Source: Capsicum annuum (Eukaryota; Streptophyta; Magnoliopsida; Solanales; Solanaceae). Taken from it: a stretch of DNA of 64,000 nucleotides. The translations under genes and the position numbers were made by a program. The DNA lies in contig NC_061120.1 of assembly GCF_002878395.1 (NCBI RefSeq), positions 96,210,583 through 96,274,582 of the forward strand, in the 5' to 3' direction. The notes below the pieces were generated by a model. That model searched no databases and was not told the DNA's origin. It saw nothing but the letters and a program-made list of their open reading frames with translations. Of the stretch, positions 12,018 to 23,670 are shown in pieces (the stretch's first letter is position 1; each line of letters begins with the position of its first letter).

Positions 12018-14488
12018 TGTAAAACGCCATAAAATTCTAAGTTTAACTCAGCCCTTAGAGATTGATAAGGGGTTCCATAAGAAGAAATTTCAGCGAAGTG
12101 TTTACAGTTAGAAATATTTTTAGCCTCATAAGTTGATAATCCTATTTCTCGACCATGAAGACCTTAAAGTGTCGGTTGTTTAGTTGATTCATGATCAGAT
12201 ATGTTAGTATGTGTTCTCAGACAAGTTTAGGATTTTTTAAACATCTTTTTAATCACGTTAGAAAGTCAAACCAGGGGAATCAACACGATCTAAACGTGCC
12301 ACATTACCCATCGCATCGATAAATTTTTTCCCAGCTCCCAGTGTCAATTTCCAGTGAGCCGATGATGACTCGATGCGATTCTTTGGCCATCGCGTCAACC
12401 CCATTGATGCAGTGAGTCAGGCTGCACATCACTGGACCCATTTTCAGTCATTAAAACTCTGCATCAATAAGTTTATTTGGATCATTTTTTCACCCGTATT
12501 CAGCCCCCAAAACATGAAATTAACCACTTCTAGAGTATAAATATTTATTATTTCTCTCAAATTACTCAAGAACAAAGCCCTAGGAGATCAAATTTCAATT
12601 TAACCTTCAAGAAATTCACCATCAACCTTCATTATTTCAAGCACCAACGTACGTGAACTGTTCATCAAAGGATTTTCTTGCACACTTGGTGTTCAACAAA
12701 CTTATTTAAATTACAAGTTAAATGATTTCATAGATTTCATATTTGATTTGAATGTGATCTTGATTATGATGTGAAATTGGTATTCAATTCCATGATTTAT
12801 CACAAATTCCATGAAAACTAGTTAATTGTGGACTGAATTATGTGAACTTCATATTGAATTATTGAATTACAAGTTTAATATAGTATCCATTATAGTATTA
12901 CATTTTTATTGATATGTGAAATACCCATGCTCCCCAATTGTTTGTCAAAACACTTATATAAATTGACTAGTGCAAGCATGAAATTTAATTATGTGATTTT
13001 ATTCATGCACAAGCTCATGTATACCAAGTGTTTGACAAAAATGCCTAAATGAATGCATTATTTGTAAGCAAGTACTATTATGCTTTTAAAGTCACGCAAT
13101 ATGTTACTTTTCATATTATCGAGTCCCAAGGGTATTCAATACTAGAAAAATTAGTTGTTTACCTAGAGCTACAGTAGTTACAGAACAGTTTTAGTAGGAT
13201 CACAAATAATAATACTCAGTAATCAATCCCAGTCTCAGTTCAATAGTTAGGTCATAACTCATTGAACTCAGTTTAGTTAAGTCAGACAGTACGATCAGTA
13301 ATAATTAAGTCAAGCCTAGTACAGTTTGATAATCAGTTAAGTATCTATTCAGTTGGGAGTAGGAATCAGCTCCAAGAGAACCCAGGGATGGGGGCATTCC
13401 TGCCAGCATAAGGTTTAACCTTTAGTAGCAATCCGTGAGTTACAGAACTATGTAGCCAGTGTAGGTTGAGATATCTTCCTGCCAGAATAGGGTTGATACA
13501 TCTCGCATGAGTTTTTCTTCCTATGAGGGTTGAAGAAAGTGCTTCTTGTTAGAGAGGGTTAACTCATAGCACGTCTTTACCTATGGAATGGTATTGACAC
13601 CCTTCTAACTGGGGTTACAGGTTAGACCCCAATCCATTTGGCGAGGGGTATGTGGTTTAGATAATTACCTCCAACAATTTCACTTTCAATCTCAGCATAG
13701 AACTCAGTTTAGTTCTACAGCTTCAGGACTATCAGACACAGTCACCCAACTCAGTATAGAACTCAGTTCCATTCTACAGAATTAGAACTGTTAGAAATAG
13801 TCACTTAGTTATCATTACTACAGTATCAATTAACTTAGATATTAGTTAATCAGTATTCAAAACTCAGTATCTAGTGTTAACGTGATCTCAGTTATAGTTT
13901 ATGTATTCATAAATGTACTCTCATTCAGTTACGTCCATGCTAATCAGCTAGTTGTTGTCCATGCATATGAACCCATACGTATCATCCTACCTCGCTTAGA
14001 ATACTAGTACATTCAAAGTACTAACACAAAATTTTCTTTTGTGCTATGATGTCTTATATCATAGGTTTAGATGCATGGGCTCCTGACCGTACTTACCAGC
14101 CTGAATTATAAGTAGAAGATTTAGTGGTGAGTCCTCATAGTTCAAGGACAATGTTATCTATTCGTATCTCAGTAGTTTAGCATTCAATAGATGGAGTTAG
14201 TTGGGGACTTGTCCTATTAACTCCATATTCAGAAAGTTAGAGGATTTTAAACTAGAGTATTTTAGATAGACATTTAGTTTTTAGTATTCATTTATCAATA
14301 TTCAGTATTTGTTTTCAGTTGTGATCCTTATGGCAACTTTATCCTTATTTTTGCATTTATTTTAGTATAATTATTATTAACATATGATTATTTATTACTC
14401 ATAATAGATATCCGTCATGGGTTAGCTTGTGGTTATTTGGGGTGGTAAGTATCATTTAGCATCTGAGGTATAGACTCTGGGTGTTACA
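12018..14488 (+). mobile_element. Element A 3' LTR (2471 bp)
   Basis: Begins TGTAAAACGCC after the polypurine tract and ends GGGTGTTACA at 14488. It aligns along its length with the A2 5' LTR at 57356-59827, for example 'cagttgggag' (13350 and 58768) and 'gtgtaggttgagatat' (13459 and 58877). It has a CpG-rich module at 12284-12420 upstream of a TATA box at 12536 and a duplicated 'agaactcagtt' text near 13697-13760. The short open frames here are chance. Confidence 0.9.
12536..12546 (+). promoter_or_regulatory. LTR TATA box (element A)
   Basis: TATAAATATTT about 520 bp into the LTR and about 120 bp downstream of the CpG-rich module; likely U3 promoter by position and by analogy with the other LTRs. 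Confidence 0.6.
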
Positions 14489-15899
14489 ATGTGTGTTGAA
14501 ATTGATAACCTTTGTTGTTGGCTAATGAAAAGGTAAAGTCCCTAGATATAAAGATGAACTTATATTGTTGGTTGAACCCAAGTATGGCGAGAATGTGGTA
14601 TGAAATTATTGTAAGGGTTTTTATGACTATCACTTGTATTGTATATTGAATTAAGTGAAGGCATTGGGCTATTGAGATGTTGATCTATAAAGGCACCTAT
14701 AAGGACCATGTGGTTATGTATAGTGTTGAATTGGCTAAAATGGTTAAAATCCTTAAATGTTGTATTGAATGTATATTAATGCATGGAAAGGGTTGAAGTC
14801 CCAAATGCCAACTAATGATAGTTTTAATGGCTTAAGATCAAAGTCCCTTTCCTTATGTGATGGCTTGAGGTTTAATTCCCTTGCCTTATCAATAGCTTGA
14901 GGTTGAAGTCTCTGGCCCGATGATCTTTCTAGAGTTTAAAGTCTCGTTCTTACAAAGTTATCTTGAGGTCAAGTCACCTCACTGAAAAAAATAACTTTTG
15001 GTTAATATCTTAGTGATCCATAAGATTATAGTCGCTTCTCTAATGAAGGGACACGAGGTTAGACTACCTTGCCTAAATGATTGTGTACGCAGTTAGCATC
15101 CCTTATTTGTGCAAATATCTTTGTGGTTAAAGTCCTTGACTAATGATTCAGTGTGCAAGGTTAAAGTTCCATGTCTAATGGTAATGTAAATGTGGTTAGA
15201 GTCCATAGCCTATTAAGAATGTTCGAAGCTACAAGTGTGGGAGGTCGTAGCCTTCCATTTCATGAATGATGAATGAGTACTTAAAGCATGATTGGTGAGA
15301 CTTATTTCTTTGATTGTGATATGATATAACTATATGTATGGATAAGTGTACGAATGTGATAAATTGTCATATACTGACTTTTGGTTGATTGACGATGCTA
15401 TTTAATAACTTATCCTTGATTTACATACTAGTGTTCCAACTGCTAACCATTTTCGAGCACTATGTCCTCATGCGATATAGAGGTCGGACAATCTTCTTCT
15501 CTTCCCACTCAATGATTAGCCAATTAAAGTGGTTTGCGTATTGACTTGAAGTTGTGAGATTCCTTACTTCACAATACATATACCTCTTAGTCCCTTATCT
15601 TTAGACCTGGTCTCTTTAAGACTTGGTTTAGCTATTGTCGGGGGCTTGTCCCGACATATATATTTTTTGACTTCAGTTTTGTATAGAGGTATAGTGAACA
15701 ATTGTGAACTTAGGTGTGAGTTAGTTATTATTAATCTAATGTTGATTTATTATATTATTTCTGCTATCTTGATTTATGAATTGGAGTTTCTTCGACTCTT
15801 ATCATATGATTAGATGTTGGGTAGAGTTATTGGGGCGGCCTTCAATTCATATAAGCTTGGGGTGCCTATACAACATGGATCGGGGTTTGGTTCGCATCA
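14489..15899 (+). mobile_element. Element B 5' LTR, first ~900 bp missing
   Basis: Homologous to about 22955-24351 of the 3' LTR. It ends 'ttcgcatca' immediately before the primer site; the 3' copy ends 'gggtcgtgtca'. The missing part, including the TATA region present at 22460 in the other LTR, was removed at the junction with element A. Confidence 0.85.
14530..15235 (+). repeat. Degenerate array of 'ggttaaagtccct' units in element B LTR
   Basis: A short phrase, roughly 'ggtt(a/g)aagtcc(c/t)t(t/g)gcc', recurs every 35-55 bp, e.g. near 14532, 14794, 14846, 14872, 14903, 15054, 15129, 15162 and 15196. The same array occurs in the 3' LTR (22985-23670), so it predates insertion of the element. 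Confidence 0.75.
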
Positions 15900-15901
15900 A
15901 G

Positions 15902-15916
15902 TTGGTGTTAGGGCAC
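15902..15916 (+). promoter_or_regulatory. Primer-binding site of element B (decayed tRNA-iMet type)
   Basis: 'ttggtgttagggcac' directly after the LTR end; it differs from TTGGTATCAGAGC by three transitions only. Confidence 0.65.
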
Positions 15917-15919
15917 AGG

Positions 15920-16139
15920 TTTATGGTCAGTTAGGTGTTCACAATGCCATGAAAAGAAGAGCCTCTTTTATTTGTATTAAGAGTACTAAACTTATTAAAG
16001 AGGAGCTATGAGACATTTTAGGAAATGCTTCTTTGCTTGTGTTTCAATCTCAAGATATAAAGTTTAAGGTTTTGGATTCCCATAATTCCATTTGTTATCT
16101 TTCCGATCATTCCTCCAAGGAAATCTTAAACTCAGGCAA
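15920..16139 (+). other. Element B untranslated leader
   Basis: Sequence between the primer site and the first recognisable gag text. The open frame 15814-16011 overlaps LTR, primer site and leader and carries no protein motif. Confidence 0.5.
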
Positions 16140-17220
16140 ACATATCGACCCTAACTAAGGGGCCTATAGACGAAGCTCGTCCAACTTCTGGAGTTCAAAC
16201 TCAGGATAGGGTTGCGGTATCTTGCTATCCTCATGGGGTTCCAATTACAAACCCTACATATAAGAGTGACTTTCTTCATCAGTCCTCTCAAGGGAATAAT
16301 TCTAATACGGAGTTTCATCACTTCATCAACCTCTTGACACAATTGGTATCCTCTCAATTAGAGCGTGGTGCTCCAGCTACCATTTCTTCTGAGTCTATAA
16401 TAATTGGCCAATTTATGAGGTTGAGCCCTCCTATGTTCATAGGTATGAAGGTTGAGGAAGATCCTTAAGGCTTCATTGATGAAATAGAGAAAATTTTCTG
16501 AATCATACATGTTTTGGTAATTGAGGGTGCTGATCTTACTTCCTACCAGTCAAAATATATACCATACCAATGGTACGAAAGGTAGGAGTTTTCTAGATGT
16601 GTTGCTGGTAGTTTGTCTTCATGGATGGATTTCTCCGAGGCTTTGTTAGACCTCTTCTTTTCTTAAGAGTTTAGGGAGGCTAAGGTAGAAGATTTTGTGA
16701 ACTTAAATTAAGGGAGAATGTCCGTTAAAGAGTATTTCTTAAAATTCCATCAATTTTCAAGGTATGCTCCTGAGATGGTTGCAAGCAGGAGGGCTAGGAT
16801 GCACAAGTTTGTCTTCAGATTATCCCATCAGTTAGTCCTCGGCAGCAAGGCATCTTTGTTGGTCCAGAACATGGATATCTCTAGATTGATTGTGTATATA
16901 CAACAAGTGGAGGAAGAGCAAAATAAGCAAGTTAAGCTTAGTGAGAGGCAAGGCAAGAAACTTTGTCCTTTTGAGAGTAGTTATGTAGATAGTGGCAAGT
17001 GGCCACAAAAGAAGTAGGGGAGTTTGGGCTCATTCTAATCGTCTAGTATTCGCTCTCTTCTCCCAAAGTTTTTGGGTAGTCATCGATCTCAATTCAATGG
17101 TGGGTCGTGGGCACAAGGTGCCCAATTCCAAGTTAGTGGTGCCTAGTCGGCTCCACCTCGCCCTCCTAGAAAATTTTGTGGTTAGTATAGAAAGGGAGAA
17201 ATTGGTGTTTTCATTGTGGT
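16140..17220 (+). pseudogene. gag (element B)
   Basis: Structural protein of a chromovirus. Recognisable blocks in order: 'MRLSPPMFIGMKVEEDP' (about 16415-16465), 'GFIDEIEKIF', 'LFFS.EFREAKVEDFVNL' (about 16650-16710), 'MSVKEYFLKFHQFSRYAPEMV' region (16718-16780), 'MHKFVF' and 'MDISRLIVYIQQVEEEQ' (16870-16920). The CCHC knuckle near 17205-17240 is reduced to 'FHCGKVRNI', with the His and a later Cys lost. In-frame stops occur after 'EEDP', 'KIF', 'LFFS' and 'VNLN'. The longest open piece is 16718-17017 (99 codons). Confidence 0.85.
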
Positions 17221-17299
17221 AAGGTTAGGAACATATAGTTTGAGTAAACCTCTCTTGCAGCTTCATAGGCCAACAGGTCCTCTATTGCTACTTCACCTC

Positions 17300-17828
17300 T
17301 TCCCATACCAAAGGGTGCTATGTTTGTCTCTGCTTATATTTTTGGCTCCACCGCTGGTCAGAATCGCTTATTTGTACTTACTACTCACCAGGATTTTAAG
17401 GTGTATCCCGATGTTGTCACGTGTATATTAAGACTTTTCTCCTGTGATGTGTATTGTTTGCTTTATCTAAGGTCAACTTTTTCTTATGTGACCTCATATG
17501 TGGTTATGCATCTTGATTGTAGGCTAGAGAGTCTACAGTTCATTTTTTTGTTTCTACCCTAGTGGGAGACTCTGTGATTATTACAAGAGTCTATAGGTGA
17601 TGTTTGATATATTTTGGTGGTAGAGAAACTCTTGTTGAGTTGATAGAGTTAGGCATGGTTAATTTTAATGTCATTATGGAGATAGATTGGTTGCACTCTT
17701 TCTATGCTTCCTTAGATTGTTGGACCCGTAGGGTTATGTTCAAATTCTCTAATGAGCCAGTCTTTTAATGAGAAGGTGGTTCTCTAGTTACGAAGGGAAG
17801 ATATTTTTCTTACCTTACATATCGATAG
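17300..17828 (+). pseudogene. Retroviral-type aspartic protease (element B)
   Basis: 'GQNRLFVLTTHQDFKVYPDVVTC' (17345-17420) leads to the active-site block, which reads 'LLYLRSTFSYVTSYVV' at about 17459-17506. In this family the corresponding block carries the catalytic 'D.GA' after 'LL'; here Tyr stands in the Asp position and Arg-Ser replace Gly-Ala. Later text 'IDWLHSF', 'SLDCWT.RVMFKFSNEPV' (17680-17765) is the segment linking protease to RT. Stops and frame changes are present. Confidence 0.75.
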
Positions 17829-18895
17829 TTGATTGCAAATAGATGTTTGTATCATTTAGTCCAAGTTAAATATTCTAAGCTTTCCCTAGAATCCATCCAC
17901 ATGGTTAATGAGTTTTCTAAGGTGTTTTTGGATGATCTTCCCAGTGTTCCTACCGATAGGGAAATTGATTTTGGCATTGATCTAGTTGTGGAAACTCGTT
18001 CGGTTTCCATCCCTCCTTATAGAATGGCTCCAGCTAAGCTAAAAGAGCTTAAAGATCAATTGAAAGACCTTTTAGATAAAGTTTTATATGCCCTAGTGTG
18101 TCTCCGTGGGGTGCTCGCATGTTGTTCATGTGCAATAACGATGGTTCCCTTCGTATGTGCATTGATTATTGTTAGTTGAACAAAGTGACCATAAATAATA
18201 AATATCATCTCCCTAGGATCGATGATTTGTTTGATTGATTTTAGGATGCAAAGTCTTTTTGTAAGATTGATCTAGATCAAATTATCATCAGCTTAAGATT
18301 AGGGATATGAATATTCCTAAAAATGCCTTTAGAACCCGATATTATCACTATGAGTTTGTTATCATGTCATTTTGGTTATCATCAACTTAAGATTAGGGAT
18401 GCAGATATCCTTAAAAATGCCTTTAGAACCCGAAATGGTCACTATGAGTTTTCTATCATGTCCTTTTGGTTGACAAATTACCTGACGATATTCATTGATT
18501 TAATGAATAGGGTCTTCCGTCCGTTCTTAAACATGTTTGTCATTGTCTTCATTGATAATATCTTAGTGAATTCTAAGAGTAAGGTAGATTATGTAGATAA
18601 TCTCTGTGCCATGTTGCAAGTTTTTAAGGATCATCATTGATGTGCAATGTTCTCCAAGTGTAAGTTTTGGTTGAAAACTTAGATTTTTTTTGTCATGTCA
18701 TCTCTAGTGAAGGGATTATGGTATATCTTCAAAAGGTTATGGTGGTTAAAAAGTGGCCAAGACCTATTACTCAAATCGATATTCGAAGCTTCTTGGGTCT
18801 AGCCGATTATTATAGAAGGTTTACGGAGAGCTTTTCCAGTATACATGCCCCGTTAACCAAGTTGACCCACAAGCTCTTGTAGTCCGATGTGTGTG
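17829..18895 (+). pseudogene. Reverse transcriptase (element B)
   Basis: Starts with 'VNEFSKVFLDDLPSVP' and 'REIDFGIDLV', then 'IPPYRMAPAKLKELKDQLKDLL' region (18010-18080). The next blocks are '[10 protein letters not shown]' (18143-18172), 'LNKVTINNKYHLPRIDDLFD' region (18177-18236) and 'CKIDL'. A 94-bp tandem duplication (18283-18470) breaks the frame. The open segment 18323-18640 holds 'MNRVFRPFLNMFVIVFIDNILV'. The catalytic pair reads FIDN (18548-18559): the second Asp is Asn. 'IRSFLGLADYYRRFTESFS' (18783-18840) is the thumb/connection block. Confidence 0.9.
18283..18470. repeat. 94-bp tandem duplication inside RT of element B
   Basis: 18283-18376 and 18377-18470 both run from 'tatcatca' to 'ttttggt' and share 'cttaagattagggat' and 'aaaatgcctttagaacccg'. 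Ninety-four is not a multiple of three, so the duplication alone shifts the frame. The copies differ at several positions, so it is not recent. Confidence 0.9.
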
Positions 18896-19340
18896 AGGGT
18901 AGTTTTGAGAAATTTAAAGATAAATTCACTCCGACTTTGGTTTTGACCTTGACCGACAGTACTGATGGTTTTCTGGTGTATTGTAATGCTTTTTGTATCG
19001 GTTTTGGTTGCGTGTTAATACAGCATGGTAAGGTGGTTTTCTATGCTTCTAGGCAATAGAAAGTTCATTAGAAGAACTACCCCACCTATGACTTAGAGTT
19101 ATTAGCCATGGTAGCATTATCTTTATGGTATTCATGCCAACCTTTTATTCTGATCATTAGAGCTTGCAATATTTGTTTACTCAAAAGTAGTTGAATGTCT
19201 GGTAAAGAAGGTGGCTTGAGCTATTGAAAGACTATGATATGATTCTTCATTACCATCCCGGTAAGGAGAATGTAGTCACCGATTCTCTAAGTAGATTATC
19301 TATTGGATGTTTGGCCCATGTTGATAATGATAAGAGGAAA
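18896..19340 (+). pseudogene. RNase H (element B)
   Basis: 'FLVYCNAFCIGFGCVLIQHG' (18970-19030) is the first block, with the usual catalytic Asp of '.YSDAS' reading Asn. 'YDLELLAMVA' (19088-19117) keeps the Glu. The third block is frame-shifted ('LIIRACNICLL'), and '[15 protein letters not shown]' can be read near 19248-19292. Several stops are present. Confidence 0.8.
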
Positions 19341-19439
19341 TTGGTGAGGAATGTTCACCTTTTGGCTAATCTTTGAGTTCGACTTGCGGACTCTGAGAGT
19401 GGTGGTGTATTTGTATATTCGGTATCTCCATCATCCCTT

Positions 19440-20684
19440 ATTGTTGGGATAAAGTAGAAGCAAGTATTATACCCCGACATGATGAAGATTAAGAGTAATA
19501 TAGGTCAACACAAAGTTGCGGACTTTGTGATTGGTGGTGATGGTATCGTATGGTACCAAGGTAAGGTATATGTTCCCGACATCGATGGATTGAGGGAAAG
19601 GGTCATGGTTGAGGCTCATTGAGCCCATTATGCTATTCATCCCAATTCCACAAAGATGTATCATGGCCTTAGAGAGTTCTATTGGTGGTATAATATGAAG
19701 TGTAATAGAGCTAGCTATGTGGCTAAATGTATGGTGTGTTAACAAGTGAAAGTAGAGAAGATGAGGCTCGCTGGTTTGTACCAAGATATCATCTTGTCCA
19801 AGTGGAAGTGAGAGACAGTTAATATGTATTTTGTTCCCAGTATCCCTAGATGTTAGAGTCAATGTGATTATATTTGGGTCATTTTTGATAGAATGACCAA
19901 GTCCGCCGATTTCTTGGTCGTGAAAACTAATTTCTTGATAGAAAATTATGTTAAGCTGTATTTTGTGGAGATTTTGAAGTTGTACGGTGCTCTGATGTCT
20001 ATTATCTCGGATTGGTACCTTCCATTTTAATTCCACTTTTGGATATCGTTCCAAAGAGGTTTGAGAACTACGGTGTGCCTTAGTACCACATTCCACCCAC
20101 AAATGGATGGGCAAGCAAAGAGAACTATCCAAACATTGGAGGATATATTGTGGGCTTGTATAATTGATTATGGTTGTAGTTGGTATGACCACTTTCCTTT
20201 GATTGAGTTCTCCTATAATAATAGTTACCACTCTAGTATTTGCATAGTGCCTTTTGAGGCATTGTATGGTAGAAGATATCGATCTCCTATTTGGTGGTAC
20301 GAAGTTGGCGAGGGTAAGTTGCATTTACCGGATTTAGTTCACCAAGCCTTAATGAAGGTGAAAGTGATTCGCGATAGATTAAAACCCACTCAAAGTCCCC
20401 AAAAGTCTTATGCGAATCTGAGACATAGGGACTTAGAGTTAAATACGGGCGATTAGGTATATTTGAAAGTATCTATCATGAAGGGAATAATGCGGTTTGG
20501 CAAAAAGGGGAAGCTTAGTACTTGGTATGTTCGTCCCTATTTGATTGTGAAGAGGGTTGGTAATGTTGCCTATGAGTTGGAGTTACCTTCTAGTATGAAC
20601 TCTATTTTCCTGATTTTCCATGTCTCTATGTTGCGGAAATACATGGGTGATCCTTCCTTGGTTTTTCCCACAAAAGATATTGAT
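19440..20684 (+). pseudogene. Integrase (element B)
   Basis: Zinc-binding text 'MYHGLREFYWW' (about 19658-19690) and 'KCMVC.QVKVEK' (19727-19758). Catalytic core: first Asp of 'MDF' reads Tyr in 'NMYFV' (codon 19827-19829). The second is kept in 'IISDW' (about 20002-20014). The glutamate block 'FHPQMDGQAKRTIQTLEDIL' (20091-20150) has Lys for Glu (codon 20118-20120). 'EALYGRRYRSPI' and 'KGIMRFGKKGKLSTWYVRPYL' follow, then 'VSMLRKYMGDPS'. The best preserved open pieces are 20061-20456 and 20463-20747. The 285-codon open frame on the opposite strand (19467-20324) is its shadow. Confidence 0.9.
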
Positions 20685-20870
20685 ATCTCAGACTCTTCAT
20701 CCTATGAAGAGGTCCCAATGAGGATCTGGGATCGTCAAATTCACTGATTGTGAAATAAAGAGGTGGCTTCAATGAATGTTCAATGGAGGAACCAAAAATT
20801 TGAGGAAGCCACTTGGGAGGCGAAAGAGGACATGAAGTCCAAGTACCCATATTTATTTCCAATTTTGGAG
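20685..20870 (+). pseudogene. Integrase-linked chromodomain (element B)
   Basis: 'SYEEVPMRIWDRQIH' (20697-20745), stop, then 'NKEVASMNVQWRNQKFEEAT' and 'WEAKEDMKSKYPYLF' (20755-20856). It matches the chromodomain of element A block for block, with Trp in 'ATWEA' intact. One stop lies in the middle. Confidence 0.85.
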
Positions 20871-20959
20871 GCTTGTATTGGAGGTATGTGTTATTCTCAT
20901 TACTTTGATCTTTGTCTTTGATAGACAATGGGTTTAATAAGCAACGAGTTAGAGTCCCA

Positions 20960-22032
20960 AAGTCTATGATTTTTTTCAGTTTAATTTATATTTTATTAAT
21001 AATCAAAAATTAAAAAATAAGAATGGGCTAACCCATTCAAAATACAACCTAAGTAGCAAAGAAACTAAATGTGAACCGGATTTTAGAAACCCGGCCCAAA
21101 AAATACATATATAAAAGTACGGTTTCCTAACTGAGCTAAGAAGCTCATTAGTACCCTCCGCCCCTTCTTCTCTTAGTGTAGAGTTTCCATGGATTTGTTT
21201 TTCAATCTTCAGCTCCAACTTTTTCTTCTTAGGGTGGTGAATACCTTTCCCTTGTATACCTATGGTGTACACTTCTTCAACTTCAAAAGTAAGTTTCCTT
21301 TTTCGTTTAATCATCTAAGGTTGATCTTTTTTGCTTAACTCCCTTTTTCTTTCAATAACCAGCTTAGATCTCCAGTACTAAGGTGTATGAAAAACTTTTT
21401 TGGCGTACGAAAAAATGTTCTAGTCTGCTTAGGCCTACTAATCATTGCAGGTAAGCTTACCAGATTGTCATTACTACCTTTAGTCTCCCTTCTAAAAACT
21501 AACCTTCCTGTTGAATTAGTTCTTAAAAGGAGGAAGGTTAACAGATGATCGGACCCACTGGATCTTTGATGATGCCCAAAACCTAAGCTGCATTAATTGA
21601 AGAGCTGACCAAAGGCCCCTAATTTACTGAGAGTCCTTTTTAATGGTTTATGACCTAGGCTAAGTAGTTTTCTTTTTTGTTTGTTGCTCATCTTGTACAG
21701 AAGCAAGTGTATTATCCTGTCCAGTCTGTTGTCTGATGCTTAGCTGCTAGCCTGAGATAAGATGCTAGTCTGTTGTCTATGAGATGAATGATTGGTTGAT
21801 AATAAGCATGATATGTGTTGTTTTCTTGGTGTGTACTTGTTTCTAACTTGTGTAAGGATCAATTTGATGTATATTGATGCATTAACTTTTGCTTACACTT
21901 TTCATACTCTTCATTTAGGGATGAATAATCCACGTGGCGGAGAATTGAATCACCTAGGTCTGGAACCATTGAAAAACAACTTTATTTTTTATCCTTGGAG
22001 TTGAGTATGATTAGAGACTTAAGTCATACCCC
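20960..22032 (-). other. Unassigned segment between pol and 3' LTR of element B; LINE-like tail
   Basis: No chromovirus feature is seen here. The left edge (20966-21010) has a T run followed by 'attttattaataa', resembling the tail of the LINE at 42569-42610, which suggests a minus-strand LINE or other poly-A element inserted after the chromodomain. A lysine-rich minus-strand open frame (21003-21314, 103 codons; 'KKKKLELKIEKQIHG') has no motif I recognise. The rest (21550-22030) carries no clear gene; 21792-22004 is open for 70 codons without recognisable features. Confidence 0.35.
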
Positions 22033-22459
22033 TGGTCACGACTCGAACCCACATTTCCCTTCCCTTTCATATCCTAGGCAGCGTGGTGAGGGTCACTCCC
22101 TGTCATAAGTATAAGGGACCCCTCCTCAATCATACACTATGTATACCAGTCGAATCTAGGGCAATTGTATAGAGTGAGACTTAACCTTGAGGTAAACAGT
22201 CTTGAATATAGTTAAGGCTTACGACAATAGGATAAGTGGTACCCTTTGGATACGACTCATGAGTATATTATCGTACCCTTAATAGTGTGTGTCACCTAGG
22301 AGAATCCTAGGGGATGAGTTTGAGTACAATTTATACCCAAGGGTACGATCACTAACGAAATTTTATGGGGGAATCGTACCCCAATACGAGCTCACTTTTA
22401 AGCTTTTAACTAAGGACCTTTTGATTATTTCCCTTACCTAAAACCCTAACCTAACTCAC

Positions 22460-22468
22460 TATATAAGG
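22460..22468 (+). promoter_or_regulatory. LTR TATA box (element B)
   Basis: TATATAAGG after 'ctaacctaactcac', about 430 bp into the LTR; likely U3 core promoter. The corresponding part of the 5' LTR is deleted. Confidence 0.55.
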
Positions 22469-22984
22469 AATTGTAACCTCCTAAGTATTCATTCTATACT
22501 ACTCAAACACTCCAAAACACTCTGAAACCTTCTTGGAGCAAGATTTGAGGCTATGGTTTGGAAGGATCTCATCTAGTTACAAGAAGGAGCCAATATTGTT
22601 GGTGTGTTATCTTGATTAAAGAATGTATCTCTTCCCCTCTTTAAATGTCTCTAAAACTATGTATTTAACTACTGAATTAGTAAGTGTACATGGTGATTTT
22701 GAAATCAAATAAAAAGGGTTTTGTTGCCTAATGATATATGAAGTTAAAGCATTCTTAGAGTTTGGGCGTTTGTTCTGTGTGGATAAACAAGAGGGTCTTG
22801 AGTAACCCTAATCTTCATAATATATATAGTGAAAATGGCCTTGTTGAAGGTATGCACCCAAGATGTTTGTGAAAATTTCTAAATGAGTTGTCTAGTAATA
22901 TAATGTTGACGTATTGTACTAGGGAAATGGCCCAATGAACATGGATGAATGATAAATGATTTTTTAAAGAAATTATGAAGGGTA

Positions 22985-23670
22985 AAATCCCTATATATAA
23001 AGATGAACTTAAATTGTGGGTTGAATACAAGCATGGCAAGAAAGTGGTATAAAATTGATGTAAGGGTCTAGATGACTATAATGTGTATAGTATACTGAAT
23101 TAAGTGAAGGCATTGGCTTATTGAGATGGTTGAGCAGTGAAGGATCCCATTAGGACCATGTGGTCATGTATAGTGTTACATTGGCTAAAATGGTTAAAGT
23201 CCTTAAATGTTGTATTGAATATATGTTGATGCATGGGCAAAGGGTTAAAGTCCCTAATGCCAACTAATGATAGTTATAAAGGATTGAGGTCAAAGTCCCT
23301 TACCTTATGTGATGGCTTGAGGTTGAAGTCCCATGCCTTATAAATGACTTATGGTTGAAGTCCCTTTCCCAATGATATTGCTAGAGGTTAAAGTCTCGTA
23401 CTTAAATATATCTTTCGAGGTCAAAGTATCTCACCAAAGGAAATGGCGTGTGGTTAAAGTCTAAGTGAGATTTGATGTTAGAGTCCCTTGTCTAATAAAT
23501 GAGCACAAGGTTGGAGTCCTTTGCCTAGATGATTGTGTGTGTGGTTAGAGTCCCTTGTTTGTCTGAATATGTATATGGTTAAGGTCCACAACTAATGAAT
23601 AAGTGCACATGGTTAAAGTTCCATTTCTAATGATAATGTTAATGTAGTTAGAGTCTTTTACCTATTAAGA
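22985..23670 (+). repeat. Degenerate 'ggttaaagtccct' array, 3' LTR copy
   Basis: Same array as 14530-15235, with phrases near 22981, 23247, 23293, 23321, 23353, 23452, 23512, 23549 and 23577. Unit spacing differs slightly from the 5' copy. Confidence 0.75.

Larger units (their letters stand above)
9976..14488 (+). mobile_element. Chromovirus A (Ty3/gypsy, Tekay/Del-like), 3' portion
   Basis: Plus-strand retrotransposon missing its 5' LTR, gag, protease and RT. The order RNase H end, integrase, chromodomain, polypurine tract, LTR identifies a chromovirus. The same family as A2 (57356-64000): the RNase H/integrase text and the LTR are co-linear and the LTR lengths are 2471 and 2472 bp. It abuts LTR fragment D on the left and truncates the 5' LTR of element B on the right at 14488/14489. 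The left break falls inside the RNase H domain without any LTR terminus, so it is a deletion, not an insertion end. Confidence 0.9.

Noticed and set aside
19467..20324. 285-codon open frame on the minus strand, the longest in the window
   Set aside because: It is antisense to the integrase of element B, has low-complexity His/Thr/Ser-rich text and no domain; its length follows from the coding strand's codon bias.
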